From contig OX637295.1 of the NCBI GenBank assembly GCA_951799445.1, positions 5,146,001 through 5,210,000 on the forward strand: a DNA stretch of 64,000 bases. The letters are read 5' to 3'. This DNA comes from Pseudisothecium myosuroides. Lineage: Eukaryota > Streptophyta > Bryopsida > Hypnales > Lembophyllaceae. Shown here piece after piece: positions 46,841 to 64,000 of the stretch. The notes beneath the pieces were generated by a model. It had not been told where the DNA came from. It did not search any database and saw only the letters and a list, made by a program, of their open reading frames with translations. The stretch's first letter is position 1; the number at the start of each line of letters is the position of its first letter. A program made the translations under genes and the position numbers.

Positions 46841-48660
46841 GTAGCTGCTCTGGAATCACCATATCCTGTAGGCGAATGAATGCAGTGTGTGAACGCATCC
46901 ATTTGAACAAAATTTCATCAAATTGAGCAGTTTTTCATCCATAAGTGAGTTCGTAGAAACAACTTTTCCTCCAGTTGGAATGAATAGAATCACAGTTATT
47001 TCGGTAAAAGAACTACTGTAGTAGGGTGGCCCCGCATGAATACTGTGGCCTAGAGTATGTGGTATGATTTCATTCAATCAGTGTAGTGATGGCGACCAGA
47101 CACAGGGACCCTGGAGTCACATTAGCAGGGGTAGCAAGCACCTAAATTGGTACAATACCCCGGAAGAATCATGCAACAATTCAGCAGCTTGCTACCCCGA
47201 TTATCTGCCTTCGGAGCCTCTGTATTGACAATTGTGATACCAGTTGTTGACAATTGGGTCCACAAAACAGCTGCGACAAATCCATTCAGGCCCTATGTAA
47301 TTTAGCACTCCTTGAAAGTCCGCTCAAGTAAGTTACTCTCAGATTCATTTCTGAGACGGACAGCAAGGTCGAAACTCTAATATTTTGAACATGATGATGT
47401 GAATTGAATATTATACTAGCAAGCTAGTAGCCGAGTATGGACTTTGATGCAAACACCGAGTGTCTGGCTTTTGGGCACACTTAGCTGTTCTCTGGTTGGA
47501 AGCAGGGCTTTTTTTTTCGCACTGTAGATGAACAGTGGAGTCCCTCTGTGCCCTCCGTTTGTTGGTGAATATTTGGAGGGAGCCAGGCAGAGTGGCGGAA
47601 ATCTGTCAGAGGGAGTTGGAATCTGGCGAAATTTCGCCAAAAAAAAAAGCCCTGGTTGGAAGAAGTGAACACGCCTACGGTGTTGAAAAAGACTATGGAA
47701 TCTTTGAATGCTCTCTCGTGTCTGAACTGTGCTGCAATGAACTTCATTCCTCAAACGGTCATGCCTTTTGTAGGACTACCAGAACAAAGCTCCTACATTC
47801 AAAACAAGCAGCTTTGCTGTGAGAGGCTCTCACCCTGTAGCACTGGGTTGCTTGTCGAGTGAGGTCCTCCCCAAATCTCCTCCCATGTAGCTGTCAATGC
47901 AATGGGTACTGTTGTTCATTCGTACATTCTTGCTAAACTCTAGTGACATCCAGAGAACTCCACAATGAAACCCTAAAACTTGATGAGACCTTTTCGGTAC
48001 CGGGGTTCATTCTAGTTCATATATCGTTTCAAAACGGGAGAAGGACTATTGAAGTTTGAAAAGGTGGTCGCAGGCCCAACCTTTTAGCAACCAGTTATGT
48101 ACACAAATCACACGTGGGACCACTGATGCAAACCGACGGGGCGCACCGCTTCCTGAAATTTTTTCACTCCGACCGACGACGCTTCACCAATCCCTCTTCT
48201 CCTCTTCCATCGCATCCTGCATCCCTTGAAGACTCCACCTCGTGCGCAGAATTGCCACTTCAAACAGTATTATTCTTCGTTCGAGAAAAGATCTAATTCA
48301 ACTGGCAGAGATCGCAATTTTGTGCGAAACACAGGGAGCCAGATACTCATGAGCCGAATTTGATTCTGCGGGAACTTTAAGAGAGATTCAGCATGTTTGC
48401 AGATTTTCCCGATTTCGCGGACCCCGGTTGCCTGTTCATGGCGCCTCTGGTTGTCCTCTTCATTGTTTGCTGCTTGGACTCGCACAACAGGCTCTTCTTC
48501 TCACATGAGGGCTACTGATGCGGGGTAGGTGATGCGAATCCCGCCCGCATGGCTTGGAACAGGGGCTCGTGGAATTCAAGAATAAAGTTCGATGCCATGG
48601 AGAACGAAAGGACTAAACTCGCGGGGAAGAAAAAATCTGACCTAATTGTTGTGAACAGAT
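46841..48660. other. Mostly unassigned stretch upstream of the uS10c gene
   Basis: Higher GC from 47500 on. It holds the hAT-like MITE at 47503-47654, an open segment after it (47656-47862, Cys-rich, not recognised) and a CACGTG G-box at 48111-48116. No gene could be supported. Confidence 0.35.
47503..47654. mobile_element. 152-bp hAT-type MITE, 8-bp TSD
   Basis: The ends CAGGGCTTTTTTTTT and, on the other strand, CAGGGCTTTTTTTTTT are typical of hAT elements. GTTGGAAG occurs exactly at 47495-47502 and again at 47655-47662, an 8-bp target duplication. Confidence 0.9.
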
Positions 48661-48664
48661 TGTA

Positions 48665-49170
48665 AATTACTTGATCAATTAGGTTTTTGAGTTTCTGTAT
48701 ATTATTTGCCCGCATTTTGGTTGAGTCTTCCTGTATTGCATAACTCTACAAAAGCATGAACGCGACTTGAACATTGTGACGAAATTCGGAGGAAACTTAA
48801 CAGTCTCTAACCCTAACACTGAATCCAGCCTCGTTGCATGGAAACAACAGAAAAGCTAAACTTAACATGCAGGAAAATTCTCTCAGAAAATAATCTGAAC
48901 TTGTACAACAGTACTTTAATCAATCAGGTTGTGAATACCTGTATTCCGATCTCCCGTATTTCAGTTGAAAGTTCCCGTGTTTTTCATGACTTCACCGTGA
49001 ATCATTGTGACGAAATTCAGTCGAAACTTAATTCTCACTAACCCTAATAATCCCGCCTCTTGAATGAACCGCTTTTTCTGGAAAAAATATCACAGAGAAC
49101 GATGAGTTTGAATCTGCTTCTGCCAGAATTTGCAAAAGCGGGGTGAACCAAAACCTCTGTGAACCCTAAA
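48665..49170 (+). promoter_or_regulatory. Upstream region of uS10c: duplicated block with telo-box motifs
   Basis: Two diverged copies of a block of about 150 bp (48665-48830 and 48905-49060) share CATTGTGACGAAATTC and an AACCCTAA motif. AACCCTAA-type telo boxes lie at 48808-48817, 49038-49048 and 49161-49170. Telo boxes are common upstream of plant ribosomal protein genes and are linked to growth-dependent expression. The transcription start is not known. Confidence 0.5.
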
Positions 49171-49564
49171 CTGAGGGACTTGAATCTCCAGGCAAATCAC
49201 CATTCACGCAAAAAAAAATCTTAGTGGTTCAAAACTCGCGACAACACCGAAAATTGAAGAGGAAGAATCATCGATCTCATCCAAACAATCTGCAAACACA
49301 CATCTTCACCTCGTAATCCCGAAACAGGCCTTGCTCAGAAACTACAACGCACCTCCACATGGACCGAGACGAAGATATCATCCATCCATTTCTCAGCAGA
49401 TTATCGTACAGTACAGTGAGTAGTATAGGAAGATATCATCCATCCCATCGTTATTCATTCATCCGAAGGGCCTTATCCAGAGACTTCAGCAATGCGTGAA
49501 GCTTCATCTTTCGCGTCGCTCGTGCTCTCACTTAACGTACTCGGGAATTCTTCAGGTTGCAGCG

Positions 49565-51193
49565 ATGGCTTCCACGGCAACTTTCGCTGCTGCTGTGGCC
49601 TTGCCTTCCGCTCTCGCGTCTTCAGTCTCTTCCTCCCGCGTGACCGTTTCCAGAGCTTCGCCTTGCGCGGTTTGTCTCCTTCTCTCGCACATTTCGAATG
49701 CTGGCCATGGTCTTGTTTGTAGTTCTAGGTTTTCTCGTTTATAGTGCTTGGAATTCAATTGATCTTGCTCTATTAAAATATTTTGTAATGTAGACGGTAA
49801 GAATGATTCTTGGTCGCTGAAGTCTGTTCTCTGCAGGTCGGGCTCTTGGCATTCATTGTGCTTTCTTGTGTAAAATCTTTCGGACTGAATTGAGCTTTTT
49901 TGATTAGGAAATGTCGTATCGTACACGGTAGTAATGTTTTTTTGGTCTCGTAAGGCGGTTTCTGTAGGTTGGGTTCTTGCAATACATTGTGCTATCTCGT
50001 GTAAATTCTTTCGGACTGTAATTGAGCTTTCTTGATTAGGAAATGTCGTGTGCTTTACACGGTATCAATGGCTGTTTGGTCTCGGAAGTCGGATCCTGTA
50101 AGTTGGGTTTTTTGCATGCATTGTGCTTTCTTGTATAAAATCTTTCGGACTGTAATTGAGCTTTCTTGATTGGAAAATGTTATAATGTACACGGTCGTAA
50201 TGGTTGTTTGGTCTCGCAAGTCGGTTTCTGTAGGTCGGGCTCTTGTGATTTGGAATTCTTTGTGCGCAGTTTTGGTGTGGTGACGGTAAAATGGAAGTGG
50301 ATGAATAGTTCTCGGGAAAGCATAATTTCGGTTGTAAGTTGTATTTAAGAGGCGCAGGAGTTTCCGGCTGCTGATTTTTGTCTGAAGTTGGCTTGTGATC
50401 GTCTTATTTGCCTGGTGAATGTAGCGCTGTAATCGGGACAGGGTTACTGGTCGTGTGAGGCTTTTCTGATTGGTGATGCCTCCGAGTGTTGAACTCAAAC
50501 GAAGTGAAGAATCGCGAGCCGAGTACCTCGCCGTGACAAAAGAAGGCGGAATTGCCTGACAAATCGAATTTTGATGTGTTTTCAAGTCTCTTCTAAATCC
50601 AAATTTCGGTACTGTAGGTTCATTTGTCGACATTCGAGGGGTTGAGGGTCGATGGCGTGGTAGGCAACTCAAGAGCGGTATTTCAATCTGCCGCTCAGAC
50701 TTCAGCTGCTCCCAATTTCCCAAGGCTCACAGTGAGGGCATCAGTTGCTGCTGAAGCACCTCTGGTATGTTGCAACTCTTGTGAAAACCGTCAGTGCTTC
50801 TCTTGCGACTGCAATTTTCTGTCCTATCTTATATTAAGCTGCTAGACGATCTAACCTACTTGTCTTTATGTCAATCAGACCGCAACGAAGCAAAAGATTC
50901 GCATCAAGCTTCGTTCATACTGGGTTAACTTGATCGAGCAAGCATGCCAGCAAATCTTGGAAGCTGCACGGAACTCCGACGCGAAGACCATGGGACCAGT
51001 TCCTCTGCCCACCAAAAAGCGGGTGTACTGTGTGTTGAGGTCACCTCATGTCAACAAGGATTCTCGTGAGCATTTTGAGATCAGGACTCACAGGCGACTT
51101 ATTGATCTTGAGAATCCCAATGCTCAAACCATCGACGCTTTGATGCAGCTCGACCTGCCAGCTGGTGTTGACGTAGAAGTAAAGCTGTCATAA
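49565..51193 (+). CDS. RPS10: Plastid 30S ribosomal protein S10 (uS10c), nuclear-encoded, three exons
   Basis: Component of the plastid small ribosomal subunit (head region, near the A site), imported from the cytosol. Exons are 49565-49669, 50618-50764 and 50879-51193, all phase 0, giving 188 residues. Residues 1 to about 75 are Ala/Ser/Val-rich with hardly any acids early on ([20 protein letters not shown]), a chloroplast transit peptide. Residues 90-188 are a complete bacterial-type S10 domain: [38 protein letters not shown] and [11 protein letters not shown]. The ATG context GCAGCGATGGCT is strong. An upstream out-of-frame ATG at 49492 would be removed if AG at 49552 is a 5'-UTR intron acceptor. 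Intron 1 contains a tandem repeat. No damage was seen, so it is very likely functional. Confidence 0.96.
49797..50245 (+). repeat. 132-bp tandem repeat in uS10c intron 1, about 3.3 units
   Basis: Units are marked by CTGTAGGTTGGGTTCTTG or variants at 49831, 49962, 50096 and 50228 (steps of 131, 134 and 132). Each holds TTCGGACTGTAATTGAGC, a TTGATTAGGAAATG segment and a CTG(T/C)AGGT sequence that resembles the real acceptor at 50617. Confidence 0.85.
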
Positions 51194-52637
51194 ATTATCA
51201 GAGAAAATTTTGGTTTAGGGACTTCAATTGTTCTACATGAAGGGATCTTCATTAGCTTGCTCAAAATATGTAATCGCTATTTCTTCCCTTTCGTATACCA
51301 ATTTGACCTTAGAATGATAAGGTTAGAGTACAATTTTGTGTCACTCGCTGTCTGCTTTGTTTACTTTATGATACGAGATTAGGCATCACAAGAGACTACG
51401 TTACCTTGCAGTGATTATCTTTTCTTTCTCGGGAGCGAGGTATTTCCGACAGAACGGATCCTCTGTTTTCAAAGTATTTCATGTGCTTGTCGTGTATTTG
51501 CCCTTTAGACCTAAGGTCCGGAAAGTGTTTGCTTTAACCATCTGAAAGGAATTTATACGAGCATAGTTTTCTCTTCTGAGAATCAGTTTGTAGAGCTAAT
51601 GTGGGATTAACCCAAACTCAGGACTTCCAAGGATTGACTTAGTTAGAACCTTTATCTACTACGTCTGTATTTCTTCACTGAACGTACTGTTAGCTTTTTA
51701 CTGCACCTTAGAGCCGTCAATCTTTGTCATAGAACCTGTGGTGATACGTCTTGATGCAACTTAGGTTGTGTACTAGCTCTGTTATGGACAAAGAACGCGT
51801 TGCAGTAATGTGAATACTGAATTTTCATATATTGGTTCCCTTGGAAATTTGACAAGTATGTAGCCAGAAACCAGGTGTTATCTTTCTCATCATTGAAGCT
51901 CTGTTCAAATGCTACATCCAGAGTTCCGGACTTGGGCACGGCATTGGGATTGGAAGCGCCATGATGCCACCCGACCTTTGGGCTCCTGTGCATATGCTCG
52001 CGGCCCTCTCGTTATCTCTGCGGCGCGTTCCTCGTCCTCAAGTACACCGACACTCATGGATTGGCGTACGTTTAGAGAAGAATTAAAACAGTTTTATGAT
52101 CTGTTAGGTTTCCGAGCAGCTGCAAGCATGCGTCATCCGGTTCAGAATGCATTCAATAATCTAATGAAACAACACTAGGTCACAACACTAGGTCACAACA
52201 CTAGGTCACAACACTAGGTCATAGAAATTTGTTGCATATTCTGGAGCAATGATCTTTAATTTTGTTGTCGTACTGTAAGAAGCGAAGCTGCCACAATTGA
52301 TCGTACATTTTCGGCACAAGAATTGGCCATGTTCTACTTTCTATTCCTTGTGAAAATGGCATGGATCTTGTGGAAGTTGTATTGTGTGAATCATATGAGT
52401 TGAGCAGACGCTTGTTTGAATGATTGTGTTCTTTGAATAAAATATTTCCCTCAAAATAAACACAAATGTGTATATCCGAAAAATATCCACCTGCTAAGTT
52501 GCAAATTGCACATTTTTTAGCATTTTGGAGCACAATACAATTTGACGCATTTAGCAATGGTTGAAAATCAGGGCAATCTACTGTTTCTCCTCTCTTATTC
52601 CGTTCTCGTGGAAGCACAATCTTGGTTTGAAAGTGGG
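51194..52637. other. 3' flank of uS10c and spacer to the hexokinase gene
   Basis: The first few hundred bases are probably the uS10c 3' UTR. Short open segments (for example 51909-52178) have no recognised product. It includes the minisatellite at 52169-52220. Confidence 0.4.
52169..52220. repeat. 13-bp minisatellite, four exact units
   Basis: ACAACACTAGGTC is repeated four times without change, suggesting recent expansion. Confidence 0.95.
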
Positions 52638-52820
52638 AGAGCCTTGCAATGACTGCGAACCCAAATGCAGCTCAAAAAGTTGCATAGGGTAGAAGCACTT
52701 TCAGGGCATCAAACAGGAACGATTCTCGCTTGTAAGTACAAGAAGAGCCTTGCAATGAAGCTCAGCAAGTTGCATGGAATAGAATCAGCTCTAGGGCATC
52801 AAGAGTAGAATGGAATCGTC
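52638..52820 (+). repeat. 107-bp tandem duplication upstream of the hexokinase
   Basis: GAGCCTTGCAATGA at 52638 recurs at 52745, followed in both by GCTCA-AGTTGCAT and AGGGCATCAA. It lies 200-380 bp before the hexokinase start and may be part of its promoter. Confidence 0.65.
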
Positions 52821-53015
52821 ATTCTAGAGCTTCGGATTCACTCAAATGAGAGCAGGTTCAAAATGGCGTCAGATAATAGGTGGTAGATACCAAAATAAGC
52901 ACAGATTGAATGAAACTATTTGGATTTCAAAGAAAGTGTGTGAAGAGTAAAGATAGATTTAGCAACAGCCACCTTCTTGAAAGCCTGTTGGGAGGCTGCT
53001 GTGGAAGTTGCCACA

Positions 53016-61125
<8,110 letters not shown>

Positions 61126-61293
61126 GGGCTGCCATCGATCAGCCTTTGCCGGCCATTATTTGATCCTTCCATTGGAATTCATGAACATCAACGCTACATC
61201 AATAGCAGGCTTTGGTTGTTCATGATTTTCTTCCATGACCAATTAGTCTTTTAGCGAGATAACATACTACCCTATACTATGGGAGGATGGATT

Positions 61294-61439
61294 CACGCTA
61301 GTAAAAACTGCACCCTGAATCAGCATGTTGTAGTCACTTGGGACGACCTGATTCGGACAAAATCAGCAAATATTGGTTGATTTGGACACTGTCAGTCACT
61401 TAATTGGACGCGTCAATTCGGATGTTTTCTCTGCTAGTG
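61294..61439. mobile_element. Possible CACTA-type MITE after the hexokinase
   Basis: It starts CACGCTAGTAAAAACTGC and, on the other strand, ends CACTAGCAGAGAAAACATCC. Internal TTGATTTGGACA is shared with the element at 56389-56514. The flanking 3-bp duplication is not exact. Confidence 0.5.
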
Positions 61440-62374
61440 CGATCACCACATCCTTGGCTTGTTCATACCTCCCATAGGCGTTGCTGTTGGTTGTGCATAT
61501 TATATCAAGCTATTCCCTTTGACCCTCACATTGCCGGATTGTTTTCTGGTAGACATAGTCTTCTCAGCAGTATCTGATGTAATTATGCCGTGCCTGAGTG
61601 GTCTCACAGTGGACCTGGTGACAAGTACAGTGCTGGTAGTTCACAATGTGAACTCAGAGCAGGGGAGATTTTCTGCAGCCGCTGCGATTAGGAGGTTTTG
61701 GTACGTATTTGCAAGTAAACCAAGCTTAACTTAGGTTGTATGCGGGGAATGGTATCACGTACAGCACTTACTTCTGTTACGAATGCTTCAGGCTAGGTCT
61801 CTCGAGCCTGGTATGTGAACGCACAACGTTTTACTGTGTGTTGTAATTGGCGGGGTAATTGGATGCCTTCGGTCATTAGTGCCATTAGACAGTTGCTCAC
61901 AGTTTGTTGTGATTTGAATGAGCTTTGGCAAGTTGTGGCTTGGATTGGAAAGTCAAGATATAAACCCTGAACTGCTGCCAGTGCCAATTTTTGGCATTCG
62001 GATGACTCCAGAACAGTTGCTTGGCAAGATGACAATGTATCTCTCATTCGATCCTTCTTGGGGGAGTTGCTTAAATGGAAGTTGCTTGAATGGTGTTGGA
62101 AATAGTCTCGTTGAGGACTTTATGATTTTTCTAAATTGGAAGATGCTTCAAAATCTTATCACAAAAAGTAGCCTTTTTAGTGTATACGGGGAACCTGTAG
62201 CTCACTAGCTCTTTGTTCTTGATCTCAGTTTTATCCATGAAAATGATAATTTTTGAATTTAAGTCCAACTAAAAAAATGTCATCAAATGTACTTTGTAGT
62301 TTCTGATCCAATTTGGAATTTTGGAAAATTTCCAAAAGTGAATGTTCATTTTATCACCATTTGAACTTTGGATT
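61440..62374. other. 3' flank of the hexokinase gene, no gene recognised
   Basis: Open segments at 61459-61734 and 61918-62208 lack any known motif. Part may be hexokinase 3' UTR. Confidence 0.35.
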
Positions 62375-63850
62375 AATAGCGACTAACAAAACTGAGTACA
62401 AATTTGAAACATTTTCATTCAAACAACCATACCATAAGCATTAATCCCTTAAGTTCCTTGACTATGTTTGAATTGTTTTTTTTGGATCTTGTAGTATGCT
62501 GACTTGACATGTTTAAAATGGTTTTTTTGGCCCTGAAAAAACAAGGCAATTGCACTTCACAAGCTCACTTTTCTATGAAAAAATGTCCAAAATGGTGGTG
62601 CTTCTTCGGATTCTTTTCCTAGACAAGTTGGCTACATGCTTAAAAAATTTCAAATCATTTGGAATTGTACAACATATTGGAAAAAAATAAAAAGTAGAAA
62701 AAAATAGAGAATGGTTCAAAATACTAAATTGTTAAGAATTTAATTATGGAATTGAAAAATGTCAATTCCTATGGTTGTTATGTTGTAATAAACAATCTAT
62801 ATCCTATGATTTTATTTTTTTCAAAAAATATTGAAAATTACATTAAATAAACAACTTCAAAGTTTATTTTAGAGTATAGAATTTATAATTGCCCGCAATC
62901 TAAAACACCTCATAACTTTTGACTCACTGATCAAAATGGAATGATTCAAAGCTTTCCACACGTATAAAAATCTAGAAAACCAATTTCAAATTTTTGATTT
63001 TCAAAAAAAGTGATTTTTTAAAAATCTGCCCAAATTGCCCAAGTTGAAAAACAAACAACATATTAGGCCATAATTTTTGACTCATAATACCAAATGTCAT
63101 GAAATTTAGTGCACATGAAAGATATTCCTTGTCTACACCTTCTATTAAAATTTGAGCCTAAATATACAAGTTTCGAGTCACATGTACCTGCCCAAAACTG
63201 CTATATATGTTGCTAAGAATAGCAGGCTGGTGCTTTAGGGGTCAATAAACAAAGTCCAAAAGTGGACATACAAAAATTGTACGGTGCAACATATTACACA
63301 TTATCATGGAAGTTTGAAGAATAAATTAATTGTGATTTGAAAGAAAATTAATTTCAAAGTTAGCCATATTTGAAACTTCGTTTTGTTCACTATGATTTGG
63401 AATTGCTCTTTTTTTTGCCACTTTTTTTCTTATAATTTCAAAAAAAAATTGTACCTTGGCATATTAGTCTATATCATTTCAGATTGTTATACATAAAAAT
63501 TGAAGGAAATTGACATTCATAGAAATTAATATATCAATAATTTGTCAAACATACAAATGATTTTGGTTCTCACAACATTTGAATTTTTCTAAGAACTGAG
63601 AGCATGGGTTTGCAGTAGCCATTATAGAGAGTATAGATTATAACACAGATTGTTGTTATATTTTATTGCCCTTGCATTTGAAATATTTGTTGAAATGGAC
63701 AATGTTTTCAATTTATATTTTAGAGCCATATAATGCATTTTTGGGTTTAATTTTTTGTATGAAGGTTAGAGTTAATGATGCATATAATTGATCCAAAAAT
63801 CTAATTTTTTTTTATCATTGTCCGTTTCATCAAAAAACTGAAAATTTTAT
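62375..63850. repeat. Dispersed repeat 'D', copy 2 (host of a TTAA MITE)
   Basis: It aligns with 24225-24674 and 25600-25800. The site of the MITE found in copy 1 is empty here, near 63662 (ATTTTATTGCCCTTGC). After 63850 only AT-rich DNA is seen up to the window end. Confidence 0.75.
62455..63241 (+). mobile_element. TTAA-flanked MITE (piggyBac-like), 787 bp
   Basis: It is flanked by TTAA (62451-62454) and TCAA (63242-63245, one base decayed). The ends are TCCCTTAAGTTCC and GCTTTAGGGG. Copy 1 of the host repeat has the empty site CATCAATGGACAAAG at about 24312. Confidence 0.7.
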
Positions 63851-64000
63851 AAATGTTAGTGTAATTTTTGGCACTTACATGGTTGTAAAATACAAATGGT
63901 AAAATATATATGGTTTTGGCAATTTTTGGTTAGTATAATTAGTATAATGGTTGAAAAATATAAACTGAACACATTGTCCATTTTAACAAATATTTCAAAT

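Noticed and set aside
47656..47862. Small Cys-rich protein
   Set aside because: No family recognised; the open frame begins inside a hAT target duplication and has no support beyond length.
49492..49722. Separate small gene overlapping the uS10c start
   Set aside because: It is out of frame with the transit peptide, has no homology, and would be cut by the intron at 49670.
61459..62208. Possible gene after the hexokinase
   Set aside because: Two short open segments with no recognisable motif; more likely 3' UTR and spacer.

Overview
The window is nuclear DNA from a land plant. The evidence is a nuclear-encoded plastid ribosomal protein with a transit peptide, a nine-exon plant-type hexokinase with an N-terminal membrane anchor, an L-type lectin receptor kinase, GT-AG introns of up to 3 kb, and CACTA, Stowaway, hAT-like and SINE insertions. 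The DUF7869-type and Rep-like transposon proteins and the gene structures suggest a non-seed plant (bryophyte, lycophyte or fern), but the species cannot be fixed from the sequence.

Layout. 1-6150 is the 3' part of a large CACTA (En/Spm) transposon ending in a CACTA-type terminus. It carries a Transposase_24-like gene, a gene with a degenerate FCP1/NIF-type HAD phosphatase domain split by a 564-bp element with an 8-bp target duplication, and a C-terminal transposon exon with one stop. The CACTA element sits inside a Stowaway-like MITE (6151-6575), and a relative of that MITE lies at 45812-46382. 8577-9530 is a 177-bp tandem repeat. 10832-11661 holds seven copies of a 19-bp palindrome ahead of a decayed DUF7869-type transposase gene (11738-14604). 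On the minus strand at 18587-20059 is a decayed HUH-endonuclease (Rep/Replitron-like) gene split by another element. 21.5-34.3 kb is AT-rich and full of small elements, including a near-perfect 163-bp-arm hairpin and a family flanked by TTAA with CCC-starting ends that looks piggyBac-like.

The cellular genes are all on the plus strand: a lectin receptor kinase (34360-39627; two exons, one premature stop in the kinase domain), plastid ribosomal protein uS10c (49565-51193; three exons, telo-box upstream region) and a hexokinase (53016-61125; nine exons, 521 codons, phase-consistent throughout). The hexokinase has Asp-to-Gly in the ATP phosphate-1 motif and an enlarged loop near the adenosine site, so it may be a hexokinase-like protein with little catalysis. 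Its introns hold at least seven MITEs.

The genes do not form a pathway; they are ordinary genes spaced by nested repeats. Almost every premature stop found is explained by one C-to-T change (CAG, CAA or CGA), as expected of methylated, silenced DNA. No tRNA, rRNA or CRISPR array was seen.
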